This document shows positions 16,086 through 27,725 of a DNA stretch of 64,000 nt, piece after piece; the stretch's first letter is position 1; each line of letters starts with the position of its first letter. Where the stretch lies: positions 124,001-188,000 of the forward strand of contig NZ_FOCB01000012.1 in assembly GCF_900109995.1 (NCBI RefSeq), in the 5' to 3' direction. Both the position numbers and the translations under genes were made by a program. This stretch comes from Pseudomonas sp. ok272 (GTDB taxonomy: Bacteria > Pseudomonadota > Gammaproteobacteria > Pseudomonadales > Pseudomonadaceae). The notes beneath the pieces are model-generated. The model saw only the letters and a list, made by a program, of their open reading frames with translations. It was not told where the DNA came from and did not search any database.

Positions 16086-16331
16086 TCACCCACCCGTTAC
16101 GGTGGGGAAAAACCCCACCTCATCACCGTCTCTCAACGGTTCATCGAGCCCACACATCTCTTGATTGCGAGCACACATGAGGTTCTGTTCGGCCAGTACC
16201 CGCCAGACACCAGAACGGTTTACCAGGTAAGCGCGTAATTGATCGACGGAAGTGAATTCACCTTCGATCGTTTCATCGACAAGGCCCAGCGTTTCGCGGT
16301 ACCGCGAAAAATACAAAATATTCAGCTTCAT
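16086..16331 (-). CDS. moaD: MoaD, sulfur-carrier subunit of molybdopterin synthase
   Basis: 81 aa with a ubiquitin-like fold signature (NILYFSRYRETLG at the start, FFPTVTGG at the end). The C-terminal GG is thiocarboxylated and donates sulfur. Its ATG overlaps the moaC stop (ATGA), and it is followed closely by moaE. Confidence 0.94.
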   Translation of the reverse strand: MKLNILYFSRYRETLGLVDETIEGEFTSVDQLRAYLVNRSGVWRVLAEQNLMCARNQEMCGLDEPLRDGDEVGFFPTVTGG

Positions 16332-16813
16332 TGTCTCGGCGCCTGATATTCACCACTTTTGCCGCCGCGCTTCTCCAACAACCTCACCGATTCGATACTC
16401 ATGCCCCGGTCCACGGCCTTGCACATGTCGTAAAGGGTCAGGGCCGCCACAGTGACGGCGGTCAGCGCCTCCATCTCGACACCGGTTTGCCCGGACAACT
16501 TGCACCGGGAAACAATGCGTACACGTTGGTCACCTTCAAAACTCAACTCGACGTTAACGCTGCTTAAAAGCAGCGGATGACAGAGCGGGATCAACTCGCT
16601 CGTGTGCTTGGCCGCCTGGATGCCAGCAATCCGCGCGACCGCAAACACATCACCTTTAGGGTGGGTGCCACTGGCAATCAGTTGTCGGGTTTCGGCAAGC
16701 ATATGCACCCATGCCTCCGCCGCGGCTTCTCGGGAGGTCACGCTTTTATCCGTGACATCGACCATGCACGCGCGCCCCCGTGAGTCGAGGTGAGTCAGCG
16801 TTAATTCAGTCAT
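16328..16813 (-). CDS. moaC: MoaC, cyclic pyranopterin monophosphate synthase
   Basis: 161 aa from ATG at 16813. The conserved core KGDVFAVARIAGIQAAKHTS, LIPLCHPLLLSSV and the catalytic-type Lys and Asp in VEMEALTAV and YDMCKAVDRGM are present. It performs the second half of cPMP synthesis after MoaA, which is not in this window. First gene of moaC-moaD-moaE. Confidence 0.95.
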   Translation of the reverse strand: MTELTLTHLDSRGRACMVDVTDKSVTSREAAAEAWVHMLAETRQLIASGTHPKGDVFAVARIAGIQAAKHTSELIPLCHPLLLSSVNVELSFEGDQRVRIVSRCKLSGQTGVEMEALTAVTVAALTLYDMCKAVDRGMSIESVRLLEKRGGKSGEYQAPRQ

Positions 16814-17232
16814 AAGCAAAAAACCTTGCCCTTCCAGTTATCGGTTGCTACGCAGAATACAGAGCAAGCCAACTCATGCGGTTGACTTCAATCAAGTGAT
16901 CCAAACAAGCCACTCCTACAACCTTGCGTAACGGTTATCACTTGGACGGCGGACGGCCCAACCAGGCCATTCAGATCTAGAAGCTTACGCTCATCTGCTG
17001 GTCGACCTCGATTCTGACGAAATGCTTGGGCTAATTCTCAAATCTAATGCGCTGAACTTTTCACTTCTAATGAACCAACCTCACCTACAACCCCCCGATT
17101 TAACGTTGTTAGATTCTCATTTCTAATGGTTACCAAGGGAGACCATTGTCGTTGAGTCTGCAACTGGGCTACCGACAGGTATAATTAATCACCTTGGGGA
17201 AATGCATTAGTCGCTTGTTCGCAGGTACAGCC
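16814..17232. other. Intergenic region upstream of moaC
   Basis: About 420 bases without a convincing gene. It holds the Dnr/Anr box of moaC at 16882 and a possible sigma-70 promoter for the rightward gene (CTGCAA, 16 bases, TATAAT ending near 17184). The octamer TTCTAATG (or its core) occurs three times between about 17044 and 17127, with unknown meaning. Confidence 0.6.
16882..16895 (-). promoter_or_regulatory. Dnr/Anr box of moaCDE
   Basis: TTGAC-TTCA-ATCAA matches the consensus with one mismatch, 69 bp upstream of the moaC start. Confidence 0.7.
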
Positions 17233-17616
17233 ATGAAACGTATCGATCCGCCGCTTTTACTAGCGCTCTGCTTGACCGCCACCACAGGTGTCAGGGCTGA
17301 CGACGCTCAGATGCAGACGAACACATCCAACAGCGAGTTCAACTATTACGGGGCGGATCAGCCTTTTGCCCACCCGGCGCCACCTTCTCTAAGCACTATA
17401 CCGCCAGGATCTTACATCCCGGTCGCACCGAGAACCTTCATCCCGATTGCCACTGATCATGGATTTTCCGACTCCCGTCTACCGACCGTCGCAGACGCCA
17501 CTGTTCGTGTGTTCATCCGATCCTACGATTCGGTACGCGGCGTTTATGTAAACCAAGAGGTCTTCAGCCCGACCTGCCTGCTCGCCTGCCTCAGCCGCCA
17601 GGAGCCCGCGCTATAA
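17233..17616 (+). CDS. Small exported protein of unknown function
   Basis: The ATG at 17233 gives 127 aa with a Sec signal peptide (MKRIDPPLLLALCLTATTGV, cleavage after RA). The mature part is rich in Pro, Ser and Thr (PAPPSLSTIPPGSYIPVAP) and ends with a Cys pair (TCLLACL). A frame from 17194 is longer but spoils the signal peptide. It is convergent with the response regulator gene, with six bases between stops. I do not recognise the family; its place at the edge of the manganese locus is the only clue. Confidence 0.65.
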   Translation: MKRIDPPLLLALCLTATTGVRADDAQMQTNTSNSEFNYYGADQPFAHPAPPSLSTIPPGSYIPVAPRTFIPIATDHGFSDSRLPTVADATVRVFIRSYDSVRGVYVNQEVFSPTCLLACLSRQEPAL

Positions 17617-17622
17617 ACCTAC

Positions 17623-19050
17623 TCACCACTGGCGTTTGTCTGGGCGTTCGAGGCCGAGTTTTTCGATTCGATAACGCAGCATGTCCCGGCTCAAGCCCAG
17701 CAACCGCGCAGACTTGGTGACGTTCCAATCAGTCTTGTCGAGCATCTTGCGCACCATGTCGCGCTCAACTTCTGGCAAGTTCATCGACTCGCTGTCGTTA
17801 TACATCGGCCGAGGCTCGTGTGGCTGCACGTCCTGCAGCGCCGGTAGGTCATCCACCAGGCTCAGGCAAACGTTCAGTTGATGTGCGGCGATAGTATCGC
17901 TCTGAGCAAGCAACACGGTTTGCTCAAGCATGTTGCGCAGTTCACGCACATTGCCGGGCCAGCTGTAGCTGAGCAGCAATCCTTCGGCCTGTTCGCTGAA
18001 ATGCAGGTGCGGTTTACCATAGCGCTTGCCATGGCTGGCAAGGAAATGCCGCGCCAACAACAGAATATCCTGACCTCGTGCATGCAGCCGCGGGACCTTG
18101 ATCGAAATAATGCGCAGGCGAAAGAACAGATCCCGACGGAATTTTCCCTGCTGAACCATCTGTTCGAGGTTGCAGTTGGTGGCGCTGATCACGCGAAGAT
18201 CGACCTTGCGCTCCTTGACAGAGCCCACGCGGCGGATGGTCCGGTCTTCGAGCAGCTTGAGCAGTTTGGCTTGCAGTAGCAGGTCCATCTCCCCTACTTC
18301 GTCGAGAAAAAGTGTGCCGCCATCGGCCGCTTCGACCAGTCCGACACGGCGATCCTTTGCGTCGGTGAAGGCGCCTTTCTCGTGACCAAACAGTTCAGAT
18401 TCCACCAGGTTGGACGGAATCGACGCGCAGTTGAACTCAATGAACGGGCCTTTGCTGCGCGGCCCGTCGAAGTGCAGCGCCCGTGCCACCAGTTCCTTGC
18501 CGGTTCCGGTCTCGCCTTCCACCAGCACGGGCGGCAGGTCAGTGTTGTCCATGCGCCGCTCAGCGTTGAGCAACTGGGCAATGGTGCTCTTGAGATATTG
18601 CATGGGCGCAGATTCGCCAATCAGCGCCTGAACCCCCGATTTTTGGGCTTCACGCTCCTGATAAAATGACAGGGTGCGCTCCATTCGGTCAGTGGCCAGG
18701 GCCTTGTCCAACAGCAACTTGAGCTCGGGCAAGGCCACCGGCTTGGTGACATAGTGAAAAGCGCCCTCCTTCATGGCGATCACCGCATCCTCGACGTTGC
18801 CGTAACCGGTCATCATGATCACCTTCAGATCAGGCGCACTGACGCGCAGCTTCTGAATCAGATCATGCCCGCTCATGCCCGGCAGCGAGTTGTCGGTTAG
18901 CACGACGTCTGGAGTGAAGGCAGTCAATTGCTCCAATGCATCTTCAGCCGAATGGCAGACCGTCACCTCGAAGTTCTTGCGTTCCAGGTAGGTCTGAATA
19001 TTCTCGGCGAGAAGTTCGTCATCCTCGACTAGCAGTATGCTGTGCTCCAT
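17623..19050 (-). CDS. mnxR: NtrC-family sigma-54 response regulator, MnxR-like
   Basis: 475 aa. A receiver domain (acidic D10-D11, phosphoacceptor D53 in LTDNSLPGMSG, K103) precedes an AAA+ domain with Walker A GETGTGKE at 179-186, the sigma-54 contact loop GAFTDA at 226-231 (variant of GAFTGA) and FLDEVGEM. A Fis-type HTH ends the protein (WNVTKSARLLGLSRDMLRYR). Its start overlaps the kinase gene by 32 bases. In P. putida GB-1, MnxR with kinases MnxS1 and MnxS2 is required for Mn(II) oxidation. The same gene set beside two oxidases here supports that name. It probably acts on the CCCC-N6-GGGG sites in this locus. Confidence 0.8.
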   Translation of the reverse strand: MEHSILLVEDDELLAENIQTYLERKNFEVTVCHSAEDALEQLTAFTPDVVLTDNSLPGMSGHDLIQKLRVSAPDLKVIMMTGYGNVEDAVIAMKEGAFHYVTKPVALPELKLLLDKALATDRMERTLSFYQEREAQKSGVQALIGESAPMQYLKSTIAQLLNAERRMDNTDLPPVLVEGETGTGKELVARALHFDGPRSKGPFIEFNCASIPSNLVESELFGHEKGAFTDAKDRRVGLVEAADGGTLFLDEVGEMDLLLQAKLLKLLEDRTIRRVGSVKERKVDLRVISATNCNLEQMVQQGKFRRDLFFRLRIISIKVPRLHARGQDILLLARHFLASHGKRYGKPHLHFSEQAEGLLLSYSWPGNVRELRNMLEQTVLLAQSDTIAAHQLNVCLSLVDDLPALQDVQPHEPRPMYNDSESMNLPEVERDMVRKMLDKTDWNVTKSARLLGLSRDMLRYRIEKLGLERPDKRQW

Positions 19051-20509
19051 ATTCCTCTCCCGTTGCCACTTTGAAAGTGAGTCGCACGCGGGTTCCTTCC
19101 TGTTCTCGGCTGGTCAGTTCGACCGAGCCTTCGAAACGCTCCATTATTCTTTTAACCAACGCCAGGCCGACGCCCAACCCGCCTTGCTTGGTGGTAAAAA
19201 ATGGCTTGAAGACCATCTGTTGTTGCTGTGGGCTCATGCCTTTACCCGTATCGCTGAGGGTCATGCTCAGTTGCCCCCGCTGCGGCGACTCGATCTCGAT
19301 CGTCAACACGCCGCCCTTGGGCATGGCTTCCAGGGCATTGGCAAACAGGCTATTGAGAATTTGCGTGAGCAGCACTTGCTGGCTGACGACAGACTCAACC
19401 GCCGGCGCACTGAAGTGCACTTCGACGTTGGAACGTTGAATCTGTGCCTCAAAGGCGCTCAGGGTGTCTTCAAGTGCCAACACCAGATCCACCGCTTCTG
19501 ACTCATCGTTGGCCGGACGCAAGGACACCAGAAGCTCACGGACCCAACGTGACATGCGGTCGACCTGGCTGATAATGTCACCGATGTTTTTCTGCGCACT
19601 CTGGCTTGCGATGTCAAGCGCCAGTTCGGCGCTTGACCGGATGGTCGCCAGTGGATTGCGCAAACTGTGGGCAATGGCTGAAGACATCTCCCCCAGCGCG
19701 ACGAAGGTTTCGTTGGCTATCAGCTGTTTTTGCTGACTTTCCAGTAAGCGGGCGGCGCGCCGTACGATCCAGAACAACGCCAGGTAGATCATGAGTCCAC
19801 CCATGAGCGTTGCCAGCCAGATACTCTTGAAGCCGCGCTGGATACGTGCCACCAGATCCGCAGGCTCCTTATAGATTTCTACCATGGCGATGACGTGGCT
19901 TTTGTCGGCGTTGAACATCGGGATGTAGTTTTCGACAAACAGGTACAGGGGCTCGCGCAGCAGTCGCTGCTCAGGACGTTCATCATCAATTTCATGGTAG
20001 CTGGTGGACACCGCCTCCTTCATTTCAAAGGATTGATCCAGTTCATCGTCGTTCTCGATACGCACGCCGATGAGTTCTGGATTGGTCGACCAGACCACCG
20101 TGCGATCAAGCGCATAAACGGTGGCCAGGAGGAGATCCGGCAGGTGCTCCACGTGGTCGAGAAACTCGATACGCGCAGCCGCTCGGGTCGCAGGGGGAAC
20201 GTCCGGATAAGCGTTGTCCATGCGAGGATCGAGCATTTCGCCCATGGTGTGGTTGGGCGTAATCGAGGCGTGCCGGATCTCGGCCGCGCCAATGGCCTGG
20301 ATGAACTGGGCGGTCAGAATCGAATCCCGTTCAATACTCTCCTTGACCACAAAGCGCGTGGAAATGTAGCCCAACCCAAAGGCGACTGCCGCGATGATCA
20401 GAAAGCTGCCTGCAGAAAACCAGCGCAACAGGTTGAATTGCCCTCGCGAGCCCATACGCTGGAGTAACGCCGAGTCGGAGACCTTTTCGGGAGGTTCGAG
20501 TAACGGCAT
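19019..20509 (-). CDS. mnxS1: Membrane sensor histidine kinase, MnxS1-like
   Basis: 496 aa from ATG at 20509, chosen for the GGGGGA just upstream. Two membrane helices (about residues 30-52 and 230-250) enclose a periplasmic sensor of about 180 residues. The kinase half has the H-box SAIAHSLRNPLATIR (His near 281) and the ATP-binding region with DTGKGMSPQ and GGLGVGLALVKRIMERF. It shares this whole layout and much sequence with the second kinase at 24588. It overlaps mnxR. Whether it equals MnxS1 or MnxS2 of P. putida cannot be settled by eye. Confidence 0.75.
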   Translation of the reverse strand: MPLLEPPEKVSDSALLQRMGSRGQFNLLRWFSAGSFLIIAAVAFGLGYISTRFVVKESIERDSILTAQFIQAIGAAEIRHASITPNHTMGEMLDPRMDNAYPDVPPATRAAARIEFLDHVEHLPDLLLATVYALDRTVVWSTNPELIGVRIENDDELDQSFEMKEAVSTSYHEIDDERPEQRLLREPLYLFVENYIPMFNADKSHVIAMVEIYKEPADLVARIQRGFKSIWLATLMGGLMIYLALFWIVRRAARLLESQQKQLIANETFVALGEMSSAIAHSLRNPLATIRSSAELALDIASQSAQKNIGDIISQVDRMSRWVRELLVSLRPANDESEAVDLVLALEDTLSAFEAQIQRSNVEVHFSAPAVESVVSQQVLLTQILNSLFANALEAMPKGGVLTIEIESPQRGQLSMTLSDTGKGMSPQQQQMVFKPFFTTKQGGLGVGLALVKRIMERFEGSVELTSREQEGTRVRLTFKVATGEEYGAQHTASRG

Positions 20510-20610
20510 GGATGTCCCCCGGTGGCTGCTTTCAGCTTTTGTATAAGCGGTTCGGATCAGTGTAGGCGGCAATGATCAATACGAGCGACAACACTGATGG
20601 TATTTAGCCG

Positions 20611-21638
20611 CTACTGCTTTTTTATTGCCAGTGGGTGCTGGCGATCCGTCTCTTGCTGCAGAAAACCGATGATTGCCTGTGCCGAACTTTCATCCAGTCG
20701 CAGGTTGGGCATCGAGATTTTTTCGTAACGCTCGAACAGTTCCAGCGCAATAGGATCCTTTTCCGCCAGCATACGGTCCGGCTCGCGGATCCAGCGGCTC
20801 AGCCACGCAGGCGAGCGCTGGCGAGTCACACCGATCAGGTCGGGGCCGATATTGCGCATACCGATGCCCTGCCCGTCCTGCGGGCCGAGGCTGTGGCATG
20901 AGGCGCAACGGGTACGAAACAGCTCCTCGCCGTTGCTCGGCGGTCGAATTTGCGGAGCATTGGCATAACTTTCTTCAAGGCTGGGCTGCTTCCAGTTCTG
21001 CAAGGTGTTGGCCAATTGATCGGCCAGAATCCATGGACTTTCAAAGGGCGAGGCCTTCATCCAGCGGCCGGTTTCCTGGTTGCCTACGATCAAACTGAGG
21101 TTATGGTCCTTGGTCCGACCATTGTCGACACCTTCAATAAACAACCCGAGCTTGTGCCGCAGCTCAGTGACCGCTTCGAATTCTCCCGTGAGAAATTGCC
21201 AGCCTGGGCCGACCTTGAAACGTTGCGCATAAACCTTCAACACTTCGGGCGTATCACTCAACGGGTCGATACTGATGGAGTAGAAAAAAATGTCCTTGCC
21301 GACCCGGTCACCCAGCAGTTTCTGCACTTGGCGAAGACGCGCCGTTTCCAGCGGGCAGGAGTCGCTGCAAGTGGTGAAGATAAAGTTGATCACCACCACC
21401 TTGCCCTTGATCAGGTCATCGAAAAAATGCATCTGCTGGCCGTCCTGATTGGTCAGTAGGGTATTGGGGAAATAGTCGCCACCCCAGGGTGTCGCTTGTT
21501 CGCTGATCGGTGACGGCTCGACCTTGTGGGTGACCCACATCTGAGCGCCGAGCAGGTAGATGACCAACAGCAACACCAGGAGCATCCCCGAAGCGCGTAA
21601 GCGCGGCGCATGCAGGAAATTATCGGCTAACCGGCGGC

Positions 21639-21642
<4 letters not shown>
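20611..21642 (-). CDS. SCO1/SenC copper chaperone fused to a cytochrome c domain
   Basis: 343 aa; the ATG at 21642 overlaps the oxidase stop (ATGA). One N-terminal membrane anchor is followed by a thioredoxin-like SCO domain with the copper site CSDSCP near residue 100 and a distal His (TKDHNLSLI). A C-terminal mono-heme cytochrome c domain then shows CASCH near 255 and a probable Met ligand in ISMPNL. SCO proteins deliver copper to oxidases. The translational coupling suggests it loads the multicopper oxidase encoded just upstream, while the heme domain could take electrons. Confidence 0.85.
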
Positions 21643-24431
<2,789 letters not shown>

Positions 24432-24469
24432 CAGCCGCCTCGAAGTTTTGAAGGGGGTAATGGGGGTAA

Positions 24470-24485
24470 AGCAAAGACCTCGCCA
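24470..24485 (-). promoter_or_regulatory. Sigma-54 promoter of mcoA
   Basis: On the minus strand TGGCGAG-N4-TTGCT has GG and GC at correct -24/-12 spacing, about 39 bp before the mcoA start. Confidence 0.75.
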
Positions 24486-24582
24486 GATTGTAGTAAATAC
24501 TTACAATGAAATTAACATATTTAAATTCAATTACTTAACGGTTCCATTCAGCCATGACCAGGAAAGATGGCTGGGGAACGAC

Positions 24583-24621
24583 ACCCGCTAACGGGGAAAG
24601 TTCACCCCCGATTTGCGGGGG
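24583..24621. promoter_or_regulatory. Putative MnxR enhancer sites upstream of mcoA
   Basis: ACCC-GCTAAC-GGGG at 24583-24596 and the longer inverted repeat CCCCC-N7-GGGGG at 24605-24621 lie about 100-130 bp upstream of the sigma-54 element. They overlap the 3' end of the second kinase gene. They match the palindromes at the other promoters of the locus. Confidence 0.6.
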
Positions 24622-26069
24622 ACCAACTTGAATGATAAATGAACGCAGGTGCCCTTCCCCTCGAGACTCTGCAAGCTCGCCGAGCCGCCGAAGCGCTCCA
24701 TGACCTGTTTGACCAGTGCCAGGCCGACCCCAAGTCCGCCCTGTTTGGTGGTGAAAAACGGACGAAAAGCCATGCTGCGTTGCTCTTCGTTCATGCCTCT
24801 GCCGTTATCACCCAACACGACACTGACACTGTGCGCATCGCTTGAGTCCAGGAGGATCGTCAAGGTGCCGCCCTTGTCCATGGCCTCCAGAGCATTGGAC
24901 AACACACTGCCGAGAATCTGGCTCAACGGCATCGGCTGGCTCAGTACCAGCGGTGTGTATTGCGGCTCGAACTCTACCCGGATCGAAGCCCTGGCAATCT
25001 GCTGCTCGAAAGCCACCAGGCTGTCATACAGCGCAGCGACCAGATTGACCGGTTCGGCCTGCTCGCTGAGTGGACGCAAGGATTGCAGCAGCTCGCGAAC
25101 CCACTTCGACATCCGGTCGACCTGGCCAACAATGTCGTTGATGTGCTTGTGCGCAGCGCCACTGTCGAACTCCAGCGCCAGTTCGGCACTGGAACGAATG
25201 GTTGCCAAAGGGTTGCGCAAACTGTGGGCCACGGCCGAGGACATTTCGCCCAGAGCGACAAAGGTTTCGTTGGTGACCAGCTGTTTCTGCTGTGCCTCAA
25301 GCAGTATCGCGGCGCGGCGCATTATCCAGTACATCCCCAGGTAAATCAGCCCTGCGCCCACGGCCGTGGCGAGCCAGATCAGCAGCAAGCCACGGGCCAT
25401 GCGGTCGATCAGGTCATTGGGCTCCTTATAGATCTCGATCATCGCCGTGACCTTGTCGCCATCGGCATCGAACAAGGGAATGTAGTTTTCAATAAAGATG
25501 TATTTCGGTGGTACGACAAACTTCTGCTCCATGCGGCCTTCGTCGACACTGTGGTATCTGGCCGACACCGGCATTTTGGAGCTGAAGGCCTTATCCAGGT
25601 CTTCATCGGTGTGGATCGTCGTGCCGATCAAGGCCGGATTGGTCGACCAAATCACGCTGCGGTCAGTGGCGTAGATGTTCGCCAGTATCACGTCCGGCAA
25701 GTGCTCGATATGGTCGAGAAATTCACCCCGTGCACTGGCGCGGGCCTGAGGGTCAACGTCAGGAAAGTCCCGGTCATGACGCGGGTCGAGCAATTCGCCC
25801 ATGGTCCTCACGTTGGGGATCGAGACATGGCGCACTTCAGCCGAGGCAATGGCCTTGAGGAACTGAGAGGTCAACAACGCATCACGGTGCACGCTCTCGT
25901 CAATCACGAATTGTGTCGAGACGGCACCTAGAGCCACCGCCACTGTAGCAATCACCGCCAGGCTGATCATCGAGAACCAGCGCAGCAGATTAAACGGCGG
26001 TTTACGTGACCCCGGGCGATCATCTGTCTGGTCGGTCCGAAGTGTTTTAGTCAGCACGCTCATTGACAT
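24588..26069 (-). CDS. mnxS2: Membrane sensor histidine kinase, MnxS2-like
   Basis: 493 aa from ATG at 26069. Layout and sequence follow the kinase at 19019: PFNLLRWFSMISLAVIAT is the first membrane helix, a periplasmic sensor shares the RHVSIPN...TMGELLDPRHD region, a second helix follows, then the H-box SAVAHSLRNPLATIRSSAEL and GGLGVGLALVKQVMERF. The two kinases are clearly products of duplication. Both probably feed the single regulator MnxR. The upstream gene is divergent. Confidence 0.75.
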   Translation of the reverse strand: MSMSVLTKTLRTDQTDDRPGSRKPPFNLLRWFSMISLAVIATVAVALGAVSTQFVIDESVHRDALLTSQFLKAIASAEVRHVSIPNVRTMGELLDPRHDRDFPDVDPQARASARGEFLDHIEHLPDVILANIYATDRSVIWSTNPALIGTTIHTDEDLDKAFSSKMPVSARYHSVDEGRMEQKFVVPPKYIFIENYIPLFDADGDKVTAMIEIYKEPNDLIDRMARGLLLIWLATAVGAGLIYLGMYWIMRRAAILLEAQQKQLVTNETFVALGEMSSAVAHSLRNPLATIRSSAELALEFDSGAAHKHINDIVGQVDRMSKWVRELLQSLRPLSEQAEPVNLVAALYDSLVAFEQQIARASIRVEFEPQYTPLVLSQPMPLSQILGSVLSNALEAMDKGGTLTILLDSSDAHSVSVVLGDNGRGMNEEQRSMAFRPFFTTKQGGLGVGLALVKQVMERFGGSASLQSLEGKGTCVHLSFKLVPRKSGVNFPR

Positions 26070-26167
26070 TGTTTCCGACGGTTCCCCTCTAAGGTTATAG
26101 CCCACTTGCCGGCGTTTGCCCGACTCCGGGTACGGTTCCCCAACCCGCCCCCCGCTGGCCCCACCCC

Positions 26168-26181
26168 ACCCAACTGTGGGG
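26168..26181. promoter_or_regulatory. Putative MnxR enhancer site
   Basis: ACCC-AACTGT-GGGG lies about 90 bp upstream of the sigma-54 promoter at 26271. A further small palindrome GCCC-GCT-GGGC follows at about 26188. Confidence 0.55.
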
Positions 26182-26270
26182 GCAGACGCCCGCTGGGCGG
26201 ATCGGCTCGTAGCCGGTCCGACACGCTACGGGCCACTCAGTCCGTGGCTCCCAGGGCTACCGCCTGCAAT

Positions 26271-26286
26271 TGGTACGGAACTTGCC
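26271..26286 (+). promoter_or_regulatory. Sigma-54 promoter of the secreted-protein/curlin operon
   Basis: TGGTACG-N4-TTGCC has the -24 GG and -12 GC at correct spacing, 58 bp before the ATG at 26344. Confidence 0.75.
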
Positions 26287-26343
26287 AAAACCCTCCCAAC
26301 TGGCCCACCTCCGAGGGGCAGGTCTCCAATAGAGGGAATACAC

Positions 26344-27690
26344 ATGCACCCTTTACTGTCCAAAACGACGGTGGTTCTAGTCGTCAGCGCACTGGCCCAA
26401 GGTATCGCTCAGGCGGCGCTGTTTGCCGTCGATCCCGGGCCTTACACACCTGCCAACGGAGGCTTCGCGGCCTGGTATCAGGACAGCCATGGCCGAACCC
26501 TCGACTTGTGCCTGTCCAAGGCGGTGAGCTCCAGAGTGCCAGGCGCGCCGGGAGCACCTACTTACATGTGCAACCTGCTGCCGACCCCCGGAGTGTTTGA
26601 TGACGCACAACCGGTGGTGTTTCCCACCAACTTCCCTGATGAAGCATTCTGGTTCACGGCTGATGCCGCCATAGTCGATGCTGGCCGAGGCATCAACCTC
26701 GCCTACGGCTCAGCCATCGAAGCAGCATTTTCCGCCGGAGAGCCGATCGAAGGTGATCAGATCAGCTTTGCCCGCGTGCGGATTCGCGTCGATGTGCCCA
26801 CTGCCGGCACGTACATCATCACCCACCCTTACGGTGTCGAGGTGTTCAAGATCGACACCCCCGGACGCCGAGCGATCAACATGACACGGGACATCGGCAT
26901 CGGCGCGCCGAAAACCTACGATGGCGCCCTCAAAGGCGATATCGGCCCGTTCCTGCGCAGCGTCAACGGACCCTATACCGAAACCAACCCGGTCAGCGGT
27001 AGCGCCGAGCAATTCATCGGTGATCCAAACCTCAACGAAGCAGTGACCGGCAGCCCGTTCAACACCAACTTCATTCGCATTGAAGGGCCTGGCGGTCTGG
27101 ACTTGCGCAGCACGGTGTTCGCAATCTCGGGCAAGTTGTCGGCCGTGGTACGCCCGACCCCCCTGATCATTCAGCGCAGCACCTACTCGCGTAAAGCGGG
27201 TGATAGCGCGCCCGTCGCTCAGCAGGACGTGTTTGTCCTGGCGCCACCGCCTCCGGCCACTGTCGCGCTGACCAGCAACTCACCCGCGCTGGACCTGACC
27301 GAGGCCGACACCACGGGTAGCTGGTATGCCCAGAGTTCGATCAACCCGAGCTTGCCGAGCACCTTGCAAGTCACCGCCGACAATCATCTGGCGATTGCCA
27401 GCAGCACGCCGACCACCTTGCCCATGGCCCTGACCGACCTGGTGGTGATCCAGCGTGCCGAGTACAGCCTGAGCTCCGGGCAACTGACGCTCGTGGCCTC
27501 GACCAGCGATGAAACCTCGCCGCCGGTGCTGACCGCAACATCCGACAGTGGTACCGCCATCGGTGCATTGAGTGGTGACGGTGCGGTGAAAAGTCTGGCC
27601 ACTGGTATCTCGCCGATTCCACCGGCCAAAGTCCGCGTGACGTCATCCAACGGCGGCAGCGATACCGAAGAAGTGGTCATTGTGCAATGA
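26344..27690 (+). CDS. Secreted protein, first of two tandem paralogues
   Basis: 448 aa starting at ATG 26344 behind GAGGGAA; a longer frame begins upstream of the promoter and is rejected. A Sec signal (VVLVVSALAQGIAQA) precedes a roughly 280-residue domain beginning FAVDPGPYTPANGGFAAWYQ and containing ITHPYGVEVFKI and RRAINMTRDIGIGAP. The C-terminal 150 residues look like two beta-sandwich repeats. The first domain is clearly shared with the next gene. I do not recognise a named family; a cell-surface or matrix role is inferred from the downstream curlin genes. Confidence 0.75.
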   Translation: MHPLLSKTTVVLVVSALAQGIAQAALFAVDPGPYTPANGGFAAWYQDSHGRTLDLCLSKAVSSRVPGAPGAPTYMCNLLPTPGVFDDAQPVVFPTNFPDEAFWFTADAAIVDAGRGINLAYGSAIEAAFSAGEPIEGDQISFARVRIRVDVPTAGTYIITHPYGVEVFKIDTPGRRAINMTRDIGIGAPKTYDGALKGDIGPFLRSVNGPYTETNPVSGSAEQFIGDPNLNEAVTGSPFNTNFIRIEGPGGLDLRSTVFAISGKLSAVVRPTPLIIQRSTYSRKAGDSAPVAQQDVFVLAPPPPATVALTSNSPALDLTEADTTGSWYAQSSINPSLPSTLQVTADNHLAIASSTPTTLPMALTDLVVIQRAEYSLSSGQLTLVASTSDETSPPVLTATSDSGTAIGALSGDGAVKSLATGISPIPPAKVRVTSSNGGSDTEEVVIVQ

Positions 27691-27725
27691 ACGCTCACAT
27701 GCCCAGATCCTCATCAGGAGGCATC

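Noticed and set aside
16972..17010. Cluster of BglII, XbaI, HindIII and SalI recognition sites resembling a cloning linker
   Set aside because: The sites overlap by chance in natural-looking intergenic DNA with no vector sequence on either side.
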